Shown here piece by piece: positions 1 to 9,477 of a DNA stretch of 64,000 nucleotides. Numbering within the stretch: the first letter of the stretch is position 1; the number at the start of each line of letters is the position of its first letter. This DNA comes from Belliella kenyensis (GTDB lineage: Bacteria; Bacteroidota; Bacteroidia; Cytophagales; Cyclobacteriaceae): positions 248,001 to 312,000 of the forward strand of contig NZ_JAKZGR010000003.1 of the NCBI RefSeq assembly GCF_022549675.1. The letters are read 5' to 3'. Under the pieces are notes generated by a model. The model ran no database searches, was not told the origin of the DNA, and worked only from the letters and a program-made list of their open reading frames with translations. The position numbers and the translations under genes are program-made.

Positions 1-398
1 ACATCATTTTGGAGGTCTTCCATGATTTGTCTTGCTTTGGTTTCTGCCGTCTCAATTAAGTTTTGAGATCTAGACTTAGCATCATTCAGCATAGATTCAG
101 CGTTTTGGTGAGCCTCTCTTACGATGTACTCGGCTGCTTCATTGGCTTCTTCGATGATACTGGCGCCAGTATCTTCTGCAGTTTTCAATGTTCTAAAAAG
201 AGAAGCTTCTACTTCCTTCATTTTGTTTGCCTCTCTGATACTTTCATCCAATTTTTTTTGAAGTTCTTCAGTATCATTGTTGACTTTTTCCCATTCTTCG
301 GATAGTTGCTTCAAAAATTCGTCAACTTCATCCTTGTCATACCCTCTGAAGTTTTTTTCAAAGGATTTTTTTCTGATTTCTAAGGCTGTTATTTTCAT
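1..398 (-). CDS. DivIVA-domain protein (partial, C-terminus outside window)
   Basis: It reads leftwards from an ATG at 396-398 into the window edge, so the C-terminus is missing. The opening MKITALEIRKKSFEK and the following YDKDEVDEFLKQL match the conserved N-terminal segment of the DivIVA/GpsB family. The rest is a Glu/Lys/Ala-rich coiled coil with no breaks. Family members bind curved membrane and organise division or polar growth; in Bacteroidota the role is not well defined. It lies 4 bases downstream of the WD40 gene on the same strand, so the two are probably co-transcribed. Family assignment is firm; cellular role is inferred. Confidence 0.85.
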   Translation of the reverse strand, partial: MKITALEIRKKSFEKNFRGYDKDEVDEFLKQLSEEWEKVNNDTEELQKKLDESIREANKMKEVEASLFRTLKTAEDTGASIIEEANEAAEYIVREAHQNAESMLNDAKSRSQNLIETAETKARQIMEDLQND

Positions 399-402
399 AA
401 AA

Positions 403-1311
403 TTAAAATTCTAATTGCCAAATGGAGATATTTCTATCGTCACTGACAGAAATAATAGATTGGTCATATTTACTCCATATTATTTTGTTAATTGAAGTTC
501 CATGTCCCGCGTGGCGTGCTTTGTCTATCACTTTGAGTAATTTGTGGTCTTCGGAACTCCATACTTTTATGGACTTGTCCATGCTGCAAGTAGCAAAATA
601 CTTACCATCATTGCGAAAAGCAAGAAAATTGATAGCATACATATGTGCTATCACCTCATCTTGAAGCAAAAAGTCCTTAGCATTCCAAATTTTGAGGTGT
701 GCATCTCTACCACCTGAAATCAATTTGGATTGATCTGGAGCGTAGGCTAGAGCAAAAACTGAATTAGTATGCCCTTCCAAGTTTGCAATAGGTTCGTCAT
801 TGGTCAGGTTTAGTATTTTGACAGTGTGGTCACTGAATCCTATTGCTAATTGATTAAGTATGGGATTCACGGCCATTACTCGCGCACTTTTGTCGCTTAG
901 TTTTAATCTTTTCTTGATTGCTTTTTGATCTAGATCTATCATTGTAATTAGCCCATCTCCAGTAGCTACATAGGCTATTCCAGAGGTGATTTTGATATCA
1001 AAAATGGATTGATCTGTCATTCTAATAGACCACAATTCTTGATTATGAACTAAATCAATCACATGAATACCTTCAAAATTATGACCTATGAGTAATAAAT
1101 TTCTCTCATGATCTACTGCCAAAGCGTACACAGAATGTGGGAGTTTTGCAATCAATTTTCCATTTTTCGGATCCTCTAAATTCCACGCTACCACCATTCC
1201 ATCACCAGCTCCAGTGTAGAAGTATTGAGGCTCAGCACCTTCTGTCAAAGCATAGATGCAATCATTGTGTCCAGTGAGTGTATGGAGTTTATTTACATTG
1301 ATTTTTGACAT
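403..1311 (-). CDS. WD40 repeat protein
   Basis: 302 residues from ATG 1309-1311. An in-frame upstream ATG at 1356 would run into the divergent gene, and MSKINVNK is the natural start. About seven WD-type blades can be counted, with GH...W/L-D spacing; examples are LTGHNDCIYAL, LEGHTNSVFAL with SGGRDAHLKIW, and CSMDKSIKVW near the end. This predicts a single seven-bladed beta propeller with no signal peptide, so a cytoplasmic scaffold. No enzymatic residues can be assigned. It precedes the DivIVA-like gene by 4 bases and is divergent from the phosphopantetheinyl transferase gene, with only 39 bases between the two starts. Confidence 0.88.
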   Translation of the reverse strand: MSKINVNKLHTLTGHNDCIYALTEGAEPQYFYTGAGDGMVVAWNLEDPKNGKLIAKLPHSVYALAVDHERNLLLIGHNFEGIHVIDLVHNQELWSIRMTDQSIFDIKITSGIAYVATGDGLITMIDLDQKAIKKRLKLSDKSARVMAVNPILNQLAIGFSDHTVKILNLTNDEPIANLEGHTNSVFALAYAPDQSKLISGGRDAHLKIWNAKDFLLQDEVIAHMYAINFLAFRNDGKYFATCSMDKSIKVWSSEDHKLLKVIDKARHAGHGTSINKIIWSKYDQSIISVSDDRNISIWQLEF

Positions 1312-1350
1312 ATATTGCGAGTTGAGCAAACCATAAACCCGTTTTGGGCT

Positions 1351-1980
1351 ATGCAAACAAAAATAGAAAAAATAAGTGCTTTATCGGCTTTGGCTGTGAA
1401 TAATATTCAAGAAGTAGCTACTCAAGAAGTGGATTTCTTGAGTTTTAGAGAAAGACTTGCTTTATCGAATATTTCTAGGGAAGAGAAGAGGTATGAATGG
1501 AAAGCTGCTCGGATTGCTCTAAAGGCAGCATTAGATGAGATTTCTTTACCTTATGCAGGGTTTTTCAAAGATGAGCATGGCAAATCTTATCCTATGGATG
1601 GTTTGGGTTTTGTTTCATTAACGCATACCAAAGGTGTAGCTGCTGCGATTTTTCATAAAAATATGCCTGTGGGTATTGACTTGGATTATGTTCGAGAAAA
1701 AGTTGTAAAACTTGGTCCAAAATTTTTAGACCCTTGTGAAATGGCTTTTCTCCAAAGTGACCCACTACTCTATACAATGGCATGGTCTGCGAAGGAATCT
1801 ATTTTCAAATGTCAAGGTAAAAAAGGTATAAGCTTACGAGAACATATTCTTCTTGAACCTTTCTCAAAAGGGGATCATATAATCTCAGGAAAAATTTATC
1901 AAACCGAATACTCCGACCATCACTATCAAGTGAAAATTGAAGTATCGGGAGACATGGTATTAAGCTATACTGTTTGGTAG
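1351..1980 (+). CDS. 4'-phosphopantetheinyl transferase superfamily protein
   Basis: 209 residues. It carries the two signature motifs of Sfp/AcpS-type transferases: GIDLDYV at about residues 108-114 (Mg2+ and CoA site) and WSAKESIFKCQGKKGI at about 145-160. The family moves the phosphopantetheine arm from CoA to a serine of acyl or peptidyl carrier proteins. Length and motif spacing fit the Sfp-like group, often the only such enzyme besides AcpS in Bacteroidota. I chose ATG 1351 because it directly precedes the conserved body; an upstream in-frame GTG/ATG-like start would overlap the divergent WD40 gene. The carrier protein served is not visible here. Confidence 0.88.
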   Translation: MQTKIEKISALSALAVNNIQEVATQEVDFLSFRERLALSNISREEKRYEWKAARIALKAALDEISLPYAGFFKDEHGKSYPMDGLGFVSLTHTKGVAAAIFHKNMPVGIDLDYVREKVVKLGPKFLDPCEMAFLQSDPLLYTMAWSAKESIFKCQGKKGISLREHILLEPFSKGDHIISGKIYQTEYSDHHYQVKIEVSGDMVLSYTVW

Positions 1981-2044
1981 TGAATTTGTGGTTATATTTA
2001 CGTGGTTGTTTGATCTGTTTTGACATTGATGTGACTCTAATTAT

Positions 2045-2629
2045 ATGAAAAATATTATACTCTCCATAATATTAGTGCTTAGCTTAGTACATTACTCAAG
2101 CTTTGCACAGCGTGTTGACAATTTCCAATTAGAAGACATAATTTCAGGGAATAGTTTTGAACTTGCCCAACATCAAGAAGCAAAAGCAGTCGTTTTGATA
2201 TTCACTACAGTTTCTTGCCCATTTTCAAAACTTTATGAAAATAGGATATTTGAATTTCACGAAAAATTCACAAAAGAAGGATTTGTGTTTGCATTGGTGA
2301 ATCCTCATCATGGAAATGATCCAGAAGAATCCAAAGAAGCAGTCTCAGAGAGATTTAAAAATAAAGCTAATGGATTGGTAGTCTTGAATGATGGAGATCA
2401 ATCGCTCATGACAATGGTACAAGCAAGCAAACTACCAGAGGTGGTTGTGATCACCCCTGGACCAACAGGCTTCGCAATAGCTTATAAGGGTGCCATAGAT
2501 AACAATCCTCAGGTACCAGAGAGTGCAAACATGAAATATCTTCAGAGTGCCCTACAATCTATTCAATCCAAAAGAAGTCCTAGCCCTAGCAGTAGCAGAG
2601 CAGTGGGCTGTAATATTCGCTTGAAGTAA
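2045..2629 (+). CDS. Secreted redoxin/thioredoxin-fold protein
   Basis: 194 residues with a clear signal peptide (residues 1-21, ending SSFAQ). The body is AhpC/TSA-redoxin-like: VDNFQLEDIISG, then VLIFTTVSCPFSKLYENR with a C-P-F-S active site in which the second cysteine of a CxxC is replaced by Ser, and LPEVVVITPG as the cis-Pro region. A further cysteine lies at the C-terminus in RAVGCNIRLK, a tail seen in Bacteroidota redoxins that act on thiols in the periplasm. A one-cysteine or peroxiredoxin-like mechanism is likely; substrate unknown. It converges with the SirB1-like gene, five bases apart. Confidence 0.8.
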   Translation: MKNIILSIILVLSLVHYSSFAQRVDNFQLEDIISGNSFELAQHQEAKAVVLIFTTVSCPFSKLYENRIFEFHEKFTKEGFVFALVNPHHGNDPEESKEAVSERFKNKANGLVVLNDGDQSLMTMVQASKLPEVVVITPGPTGFAIAYKGAIDNNPQVPESANMKYLQSALQSIQSKRSPSPSSSRAVGCNIRLK

Positions 2630-2634
2630 GGTTT

Positions 2635-3483
2635 TTAGTATGATCCTTCTAGAATTTTTAAAATTTCCTGCGTTTCCAAGCTTTTTTCTAGTTCACCGAT
2701 CTTTTCAAATGCTAGAAAAAGGTTTTTTACCGTTCTTAGGATAATATCTTTGTTGGAACATGGTTCAAAATAGGCGTCTTTTGGAGAGATTTTCAAGTGT
2801 TCGAGGTAATTGTGAATATCTTTTTTGTTGAATATCAAGCCTTTATTGAAAGCGTTGATGTAGAAGTTATAGTCCTGAGATTTGTAAGTCAATACAAAAA
2901 GATTGGGGAGATTCACTCCATATATAGGAAGACCGAGTTTTTGAGCCACCAGAAGATAAATTGAACAAAGGCTTATTGGGTTTCCTTTTTTACTTTCGAT
3001 CACATTGCTAAGCATGCTATTTCCAGGAGAATGGAAATTTTTCGTATTGGCAGAAAATCTCAAGCTGCTAAACAAGACATGATTGATATTGAGGATTTGA
3101 TCTCTAGGGGGCAAGTCATTTTTGAAACCAGTCCATACTTCAAAATATATCTGATGCATGTCCGCATTCAGTTTGTCAAATTCAAGGTCAGGATATTGAT
3201 AGGTGTTGATTATCCATAGGCCAGTAAGGAGATCCTGTTCTGGAGACTTTACCCAATCTATCAATCTATCTTTCAATAGGGAAAATTGTAATTTATGAAC
3301 CAGATCTTCAATTTCTTTTTGTAATTCAGGATTAAAACTGTCTTCCCATTTCTTTTCCAAAGTAGGGATAATTTGATGTCCGAGGGATATTATTTTTTCT
3401 TGCACATGTGATTTCACTTCGTGATCATTGTCATCTAGCAGTGAAATCAAGGCATCCAATTCGCTTTCTGTCAGTTTACCCAT
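2635..3483 (-). CDS. SirB1/transglutaminase-like protein with N-terminal HEAT-like repeat
   Basis: 282 residues from ATG 3481-3483 (an in-frame start 33 bases upstream is possible). The N-terminal ~60 residues are acidic and helical like HEAT repeats (DDNDHEVKSHVQEKIISLG). The central part holds the SirB1/transglutaminase-like signature, ESKKGNPISLCSIYLLVAQK, followed by LGLPIYGVNLPNLFVL. The Cys in SLCSIYL sits where the nucleophile-like residue is found. Family members are of uncertain biochemical function and many are thought to be non-catalytic. No signal peptide. Confidence 0.8.
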   Translation of the reverse strand: MGKLTESELDALISLLDDNDHEVKSHVQEKIISLGHQIIPTLEKKWEDSFNPELQKEIEDLVHKLQFSLLKDRLIDWVKSPEQDLLTGLWIINTYQYPDLEFDKLNADMHQIYFEVWTGFKNDLPPRDQILNINHVLFSSLRFSANTKNFHSPGNSMLSNVIESKKGNPISLCSIYLLVAQKLGLPIYGVNLPNLFVLTYKSQDYNFYINAFNKGLIFNKKDIHNYLEHLKISPKDAYFEPCSNKDIILRTVKNLFLAFEKIGELEKSLETQEILKILEGSY

Positions 3484-3601
3484 GCTTAAATAATTTTGTC
3501 TTTTATATTGAGTCAATTACGGGTTTGGTGATGATTTGATTTTTTTTTAGAAACTCCAATGGTCAAAGACTTCCTAATCAATAATTATGTAAGAGTAATC
3601 C

Positions 3602-5230
3602 TTAGGTTTGGATAACCCCAACGTTGAATCTTTCTGTAATTGGCGCATGGTTTGCTGCTTCTATTCCTATACTGATAACCTTACGAGTTTCTAAAGGATC
3701 GATTACCCCATCTATCCAGAGTCTCGAAGCTGCATAGTAAGGGCTAAGTTCTTCATCATACTTAGCTTTGATATCCTCTAATAACTTGTTTTCATCCTCA
3801 GAAGAGATTTCTTTACCAGCCTTTTTCAAAGATGCAATTTTAATTTGTAATAAGGTTTTGGCGGCAGAAGCTCCAGACATGACAGCCATCTGTGCAGTAG
3901 GCCAAGAGAAAATCAATCTAGGATCATATGCTTTGCCACACATGGCGTAATTTCCAGCTCCATAAGAATTGCCTACAATTATAGTGAATTTTGGAACAAC
4001 TGAATTAGCCATAGCATTGACCATTTTTGCACCATCTTTGATAATCCCGCCATGCTCAGCTTTGCTACCTACCATGAACCCAGATACATCTTGAATGAAT
4101 AGGAGAGGGATCTTACGCTGATTACAATTCATGATAAATCTAGCTGCTTTATCTGCAGAATCGGAGTAGATGACTCCTCCCATTTGCATTTCACCTTTTT
4201 TTGTCTTTACAATTTTGCGCTGATTGGCTACTATTCCTATAGCCCAGCCATCTATCCTTGCTGTTCCACAAAGTAGGGTTTTCCCATAATCTTTTTTATA
4301 CTCATCAAATGTAGATTCGTCCACCAAATGTTCAATGATTTCCTTCATGTCATAAGGCTTTACACGGTCGGTGGGGAAAATTCCATAAAGGTTGTTTATG
4401 TCTTTTTTAGGGTCTTGACTTTCTATTCTATCAAATCCTGCTTTTTCAGATTCGCCTATTTTATCAAAAATATTCCTAATGGCATCCAAGCAGGATTGAT
4501 CAGAATCATATTTGTTGTCTGTGACTCCTGATATTTCGCAATGTGTCGTTGCTCCGCCGAGTGTTTCATTGTCTATATGCTCACCAATTGCCGCTTTGAC
4601 AAGGTATGATCCTGCAAGAAAAATTGAACCTGTCTTATCTACAATCATCGCTTCATCAGACATGATCGGAAGATATGCACCTCCTGCTACGCAGCTCCCC
4701 ATGATGGCGGCTATTTGAATGATTCCCATAGAGGACATCTTGGCATTGTTTCTGAATTGCCTACCAAAGTGCTCTTTATCTGGGAAAATTTCATTTTGCA
4801 TTGGGAGAAATACCCCTGCACTATCGACCAAATATACAATCGGCAGCCTATTTTCCATGGCTATCTCTTGAGCCCGAAGGTTCTTCTTGGCTGTCATGGG
4901 AAACCAAGCACCAGCTTTGACAGTAGCGTCATTGGCTACGACCATGCACATGCGACCTTTGATATAGCCTATACCCGCTACTACACCTGCTGAGGGACAT
5001 CCACCTTCCTCTAGATACATGCCATCAGCTGCAAAAGTACCAATTTCTAAAAATTCAGAATCCTTGTCACGCAAGTAGGAAATTCTTTCTCTTGCAGTAA
5101 GTTTTCCTTTTTCATGCTCTTTTGCAATTCTTTTTTCCCCACCTCCAAGTTTTACTCTTTTCAATTTTTCCTTAAGGTGAAAAAGTAACTCTTTATTTTG
5201 TGCTTCATTGTTTTTGAAAGTATTATCCAT
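3602..5230 (-). CDS. Acyl-CoA carboxylase carboxyltransferase (beta) subunit, methylcrotonyl-CoA type
   Basis: 542 residues, full length for the biotin-dependent carboxyltransferase beta family. The N-terminal half has LTARERISYL and the stretch LVDSAGVFLPMQNEIFPDKE followed by HFGRQFRNNAKMSS, which resembles 3-methylcrotonyl-CoA carboxylase beta chains more than propionyl-CoA ones. The C-terminal half has the oxyanion-hole segments QDVSGFMVG and GNSYGAGNYAMCG. The reaction is transfer of carboxyl from carboxybiotin to an acyl-CoA, in leucine or related branched-chain catabolism. The biotin carboxylase partner is not adjacent, so substrate assignment (methylcrotonyl or geranyl versus propionyl) is inferred from motifs alone. 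Confidence 0.9.
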   Translation of the reverse strand: MDNTFKNNEAQNKELLFHLKEKLKRVKLGGGEKRIAKEHEKGKLTARERISYLRDKDSEFLEIGTFAADGMYLEEGGCPSAGVVAGIGYIKGRMCMVVANDATVKAGAWFPMTAKKNLRAQEIAMENRLPIVYLVDSAGVFLPMQNEIFPDKEHFGRQFRNNAKMSSMGIIQIAAIMGSCVAGGAYLPIMSDEAMIVDKTGSIFLAGSYLVKAAIGEHIDNETLGGATTHCEISGVTDNKYDSDQSCLDAIRNIFDKIGESEKAGFDRIESQDPKKDINNLYGIFPTDRVKPYDMKEIIEHLVDESTFDEYKKDYGKTLLCGTARIDGWAIGIVANQRKIVKTKKGEMQMGGVIYSDSADKAARFIMNCNQRKIPLLFIQDVSGFMVGSKAEHGGIIKDGAKMVNAMANSVVPKFTIIVGNSYGAGNYAMCGKAYDPRLIFSWPTAQMAVMSGASAAKTLLQIKIASLKKAGKEISSEDENKLLEDIKAKYDEELSPYYAASRLWIDGVIDPLETRKVISIGIEAANHAPITERFNVGVIQT

Positions 5231-5424
5231 ACAGTTTTTTGGGTTTAATTCGTCGATTAAGATAGGTTAATACAAGATAAATACCAAGTCAATAATAGTC
5301 TCTATACTTGACGTAGTAGATATATGTATAGTTTTAGCCGATTCGTCTTCGATCAGCAGAAGTAATATATAGGTGACAAATACGTTTCGGAATGAAATTT
5401 CATACTTGAAACAAGAAATGAGTT

Positions 5425-5455
5425 AAAACAAAAGTAGTCTTGCTTCCAAGACTAC
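5425..5455 (-). terminator. Rho-independent terminator after the amidase gene
   Basis: On the minus strand a 9-bp perfect stem (5447-5455 with 5434-5442, loop of 4) is followed by TTTTGTTTT. It lies about 30 bases past the amidase stop codon. A second, outer 9-bp inverted repeat (tcatacttg / caagtatga, 5399-5468 region) brackets it. Confidence 0.75.
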
Positions 5456-5487
5456 ATTTTCCAAGTATGATAATTTATGAAAATATT

Positions 5488-6294
5488 TTACAAAGACTCT
5501 ATATCTTCTTTGTAGGCTTTGATAGATCGGTATATTGCCGACGCAAGATAAGTTTGTCCATCTTTGCTATTGAGGAATCTTTCCTCATTGGCATTGGAAA
5601 TAAAACCAAGCTCAACCAATACAGAAGGCATACTTGTAGTCCAAAGCACATAAAAAGGAGCTTGTTTCACCCCTCTGCTATGCCTATTGACTCTACTGGT
5701 GAAATCAGTTTCGATTTTGGAAGCAAGTGAGAGGCTATTGGATAGAAAAGCCTTTTGCATGATGTTGAACATGATGTAGGATTCTGGTGAAGTAGGATCA
5801 AAACCCTCGTAATTCTCCTTATAGTTATCTTCTAGTAAAATTACAGAGTTCTCTTTTTTGACTATGTCAAAATTTGCCTCAAAGTTTTTTGTACCCATTA
5901 CGAATGTTTCCGTGCCATAAGCAGATCTATTGGCGGCGGAGTTGCAATGAATAGAAATGAAAAGATCTGCCTTATTTCTATTGGCTATGTTTGATCTCTC
6001 TTTTAAATCCACGAAAACGTCAGACTGCCTAGTGTAAATCACTTTGACATCTGGGAGATTTTCTTGAATATATTTCCCCACTTGTAAGGCCACTTTGAGG
6101 GTGATATCTTTTTCTCTGCTGCTAGAGCCCAGAGCTCCAGGGTCTTTTCCTCCATGTCCTGCATCAATGACAATGGTCTTCAGTTTGAATTCAGGAGCTC
6201 TACTTCCAGTAGGTAAGAAGCTCATAAAAAGGGTAGAAAAAGTAATTAAAGAAATAACTAGAATATTTTTAACTTGAAGGCGTTTCATAAGCAT
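5488..6294 (-). CDS. N-acetylmuramoyl-L-alanine amidase (Amidase_3)
   Basis: 268 residues. The N-terminus has a hydrophobic signal/anchor (residues 10-28), then the zinc amidase fold: VIDAGHGGKDPGA (first Zn His), RSNIANRNKADLFISIHCNS (second and third ligands), and VLVELGFISNANE with the catalytic Glu near the end. It cleaves the bond between N-acetylmuramic acid and L-Ala of peptidoglycan in the periplasm, like AmiC/CwlM-type enzymes. Two adjacent ATGs (6294 and 6288) could start it. It is divergent from lptD, whose start is 51 bases away; such pairing of envelope genes is common in this phylum. Confidence 0.92.
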   Translation of the reverse strand: MLMKRLQVKNILVISLITFSTLFMSFLPTGSRAPEFKLKTIVIDAGHGGKDPGALGSSSREKDITLKVALQVGKYIQENLPDVKVIYTRQSDVFVDLKERSNIANRNKADLFISIHCNSAANRSAYGTETFVMGTKNFEANFDIVKKENSVILLEDNYKENYEGFDPTSPESYIMFNIMQKAFLSNSLSLASKIETDFTSRVNRHSRGVKQAPFYVLWTTSMPSVLVELGFISNANEERFLNSKDGQTYLASAIYRSIKAYKEDIESL

Positions 6295-6344
6295 TAAATA
6301 CCATTAACTTTGCTCGTTCGAAATTTAGAAATTTTTAAACAAAT

Positions 6345-9122
6345 TTGATTCACTCGGTGCGGAATATCAGGCTCCATTTCATATTATTACTCCTTTTGTG
6401 GGTATTACCTCAGCTGGTTCAATCCCAAGATCGGAGAACTAGGAGGGTAGAGATACCCATCACCGCTCCAGATTCTATACTGACAGCACCAGCTGCCGTG
6501 ATTCCCGATATTGATAATACTGAAATTGCGCTTTCTGACAGCCTTCCCGAAAATGACTCTACAAAGGTAGTGCCTAAAGGTGATATTGAAACAATAATCA
6601 ATTATTATGGTGAAGATAGTATCATCACTGACTTTGTTCAAAATAAGATTTTCCTTCACAAAGACGCTTGGTTTGAATATGGAAATATTAGATTAGATGC
6701 AGATTTAATTATAATAGATTGGGATAAAAGCGAGATTTTTGCATCTGGGGTAGTAGATTCATTGGGGAATATTCAGGGCAACCCCATGTTCAAAGAAGGA
6801 AATACTTCTTATGAAATAAGGAAAGAAATGCGATATAATTTTAAATCGCAGCGAGCAATAATCAAAGATGTAGTCACGGAACAGCAAGATGGACTACTTC
6901 GTGGGCAGACGATAAAGAAAACCACCGATGGAAGTATTTACATGGATCATGGATTCTATACCACATGTAATTTGGCAGAGCCTCATTGGCATATCAATGC
7001 CGCTAAGATCAAATCCATCAGAGGAAAGCAAGTAGTCACTGGACCATTCAATTTGTATTTTAATAACATACCTACTCCTTTTGGGTTACCATTTGGTATC
7101 ATACCAGATACACCAGAAGAAAAAATGTCTGGTATAGTGTTTCCTTCGTACGGTCAAGAACAACGGAGAGGATTGTTTCTAAGAGATTTTGGCTACTATT
7201 TTGCATTCAATGACTATATTCATACCAGATTGACGGGTGATATTTTTTCCAATGGTGGTTGGGGAGCAAAAGCTGCAACAATTTACAAGAAAAGGTATAA
7301 GTACAATGGTGGATTCAATATTGACTTTCAAAGTTTCAAAAGCCCTGAAACAGAATTGAATCCTTTAGATTTCACTTCGGTATGGGTAAGTTGGCAACAT
7401 ACTCCAGAAACTCGTGGTAACTCAAGATTTTCAGCATCTGTCAATGCAGGTACTCAGAACTACAATAATAATGTAGTCAATCCCAATAACTTTGTGAATA
7501 ATGTAAGGGCTGATTTCAACTCAAACGTAGCTTATAGCAAAACTTTTGCTGGAACACCTTTCAGCATGTCCGCTAATCTTCGACATTCTCAAAACATCAA
7601 TACTGATGAGGTAAACCTGACACTTCCTGATGTTGCATTTAACATGAACAGGCAGAATCCTTTTCAGAATATCAGTAAATTTGAGCCATTGAAAACACTC
7701 AACATTGCTTGGAATTTTAACCTTCAAAACTCCATTACAAATAGAATAACTCCAACTTTAGGAGTGCAAAATTTAGTTTTCCAACAAGATTTTGGCGAAG
7801 AGCAAATTGAACAACCCTCGGTTACTCCCTTTAATTTTGCTAATATTCCGCAGCTATTTAGAGATGCAAATAATGGAGCACGAAATACAGTTCCTATCTC
7901 TTCAAATTTCACCTTATTCAAGTACTTCACAGGTACTGCCTCTGCCAACTATACAGAGCTTTGGTATTTAGAAAAAATCAACTATTACTACAATGATGTT
8001 GAGAATAGGGTGGATCGTATCATCGAAAATGGATTTAATAGAGTCGGGTTTTATACCTCTTCATTTGCACTCAATACCAACCTTTATGGTATGTACATTC
8101 TGAAGAATAGTAAGAAAATCGAAAGAATTAGGCATCATATGCAGCCCTCTTTTGGATTTAACTATACACCTGATTTTTCCAATCCTGCTTTTGGGTATTA
8201 TCAAAATGTACAAGTAGATAGTACAGGAAGGACACAGCTATATTCAAGACACCAAGGGTTTATATTCCAAGGAGCACCTCTTGGAGAGTCTCGGTCTTTG
8301 AGTATATCGATTCGAAATGTGCTCGAAGCAAAAATAAGAACCGAAAGTGATACAGCGGGGGTCAAGACAAAGAAGATTCCTTTGCTTCAGACTTTGAATA
8401 TCAACACCAATTATAACTTTGCAGCTGATTCATTTCAGTTGGCCCCCATCAACATGAGCACGCGGACTACATTTTTTGACAATAAGCTTTCCGTAAACTT
8501 GTCAGGTACATTGGATCCATATGCTACTGCCACGTCCCGGACAGCTCAAGGTCAAGAGACCACTCGGAGAATAAATGACTACGCATGGCGGCGAGGACAA
8601 GGCATAGGTGCTTTAAGAAATGCAACGTTGAATCTTAACGGTAGCTTAAATCCAAGTAAGACTCAGAAGTCTCCTGGAGAGGTAAGAGATGATATCACAA
8701 ACGATTTCTTGCAGCAAGGTGGGCAGATGAATGAGTTTGTTGAGAATGAGATTACTAGAATTGTCAATGACCCTAGTCAGTACATTGATTGGAGTATACC
8801 ATGGAATCTTGGATTTGGCTATAACCTTTCTTACAATAGGCAACCAAGTGGTAATACAAATATCACTCAAGCCTTGAACATCAATGGAGATTTAAGCTTG
8901 ACAGAGAAGTGGAAAATCAATTTTAATACTGGATATGATTTTTCCACTGCGAAAATTACTCAGACTATGATATCTATAGCCAGAGATTTACATTGCTGGC
9001 AAATGAATGTCTCTTGGATACCATTTGGGACATTTACTTCTTATAGTGTTGATATCAGGGTGAAATCTGCGATACTCCAAGATTTGAAAGTAAGCAGAAG
9101 GAGATCCTTCTTTGATAGGTAA
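6345..9122 (+). CDS. lptD: LPS assembly outer-membrane protein LptD (OstA-like)
   Basis: 925 residues, close to the usual Bacteroidota size. A signal peptide (hydrophobic LHFILLLLLWVLP) is followed by an OstA/LptA-like beta-jellyroll region (about residues 90-230; EYGNIRLDADLIIIDW, GHFYTTC-type segment YTTCNLAEPHWHI) and then a long Tyr/Asn-rich beta barrel ending in an aromatic C-terminus. It inserts lipopolysaccharide into the outer leaflet. No ATG is available near the start: the reading frame opens at TTG 6345 or GTG 6357, so a non-ATG start is required. A TAnnTTTG element (TAACTTTG, 6305-6312) precedes it. Confidence 0.85.
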   Translation: MIHSVRNIRLHFILLLLLWVLPQLVQSQDRRTRRVEIPITAPDSILTAPAAVIPDIDNTEIALSDSLPENDSTKVVPKGDIETIINYYGEDSIITDFVQNKIFLHKDAWFEYGNIRLDADLIIIDWDKSEIFASGVVDSLGNIQGNPMFKEGNTSYEIRKEMRYNFKSQRAIIKDVVTEQQDGLLRGQTIKKTTDGSIYMDHGFYTTCNLAEPHWHINAAKIKSIRGKQVVTGPFNLYFNNIPTPFGLPFGIIPDTPEEKMSGIVFPSYGQEQRRGLFLRDFGYYFAFNDYIHTRLTGDIFSNGGWGAKAATIYKKRYKYNGGFNIDFQSFKSPETELNPLDFTSVWVSWQHTPETRGNSRFSASVNAGTQNYNNNVVNPNNFVNNVRADFNSNVAYSKTFAGTPFSMSANLRHSQNINTDEVNLTLPDVAFNMNRQNPFQNISKFEPLKTLNIAWNFNLQNSITNRITPTLGVQNLVFQQDFGEEQIEQPSVTPFNFANIPQLFRDANNGARNTVPISSNFTLFKYFTGTASANYTELWYLEKINYYYNDVENRVDRIIENGFNRVGFYTSSFALNTNLYGMYILKNSKKIERIRHHMQPSFGFNYTPDFSNPAFGYYQNVQVDSTGRTQLYSRHQGFIFQGAPLGESRSLSISIRNVLEAKIRTESDTAGVKTKKIPLLQTLNINTNYNFAADSFQLAPINMSTRTTFFDNKLSVNLSGTLDPYATATSRTAQGQETTRRINDYAWRRGQGIGALRNATLNLNGSLNPSKTQKSPGEVRDDITNDFLQQGGQMNEFVENEITRIVNDPSQYIDWSIPWNLGFGYNLSYNRQPSGNTNITQALNINGDLSLTEKWKINFNTGYDFSTAKITQTMISIARDLHCWQMNVSWIPFGTFTSYSVDIRVKSAILQDLKVSRRRSFFDR

Positions 9123-9358
9123 ATATTGTAATGATTTAAAAGATTAGACTCTTGGTGTCTTTGCGGACATACCGATCAATCAATTGTATTACTTAGGAAT
9201 AAAAATAATAGGTAGTTGGGTGAGGAGATTAGTAAAGATGTGGATTTTCTGTTGCCCAATAAAATTTCGTATTTTAAAAAGAAAGATGTGATCATTGAGG
9301 AATTAGTAATGATTTAATCTAGTTTTATGTATTTAGAAAAAAAATATTGAAAAATTAA

Positions 9359-9389
9359 TTTGTTTTTAAAAAATGACCCTTTACATTTG
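9359..9389 (+). promoter_or_regulatory. Promoter of the aro leader/operon (Bacteroidota type)
   Basis: TTTG at 9359-9362 and TACATTTG at 9382-9389 are separated by 19 bp, an exact match to the Bacteroidota -33/-7 consensus (TTTG, TAnnTTTG). The predicted transcription start falls at about 9391-9394, practically on the leader-peptide ATG. Confidence 0.75.
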
Positions 9390-9393
9390 AGAC

Positions 9394-9477
9394 ATGATAA
9401 ACGCAGCCCTTACATATTTTAGCTTCTTTTACTTTTACTTTCGTCCTCAAGGTCGAATCGGAGCTGCCTATTGCTAG
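9394..9477 (+). CDS. Phe/Tyr-rich leader peptide of the aro operon attenuator
   Basis: A 27-codon reading frame too short for routine gene calling. Residues 8-16 read YFSFFYFYF: five Phe and three Tyr codons in nine positions. The tail is RPQGRIGAAYC. It lies 82 bases before the DAHP synthase-chorismate mutase gene, whose pathway makes chorismate and prephenate for Phe and Tyr. A terminator hairpin follows at 9508-9537. The codons after the aromatic run (9453-9461) are exactly complementary to the terminator's left arm, so this tail doubles as the antiterminator strand. Ribosome stalling at Phe/Tyr codons would keep it free. The layout is that of classical amino acid attenuation. Confidence 0.85.
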   Translation: MINAALTYFSFFYFYFRPQGRIGAAYC

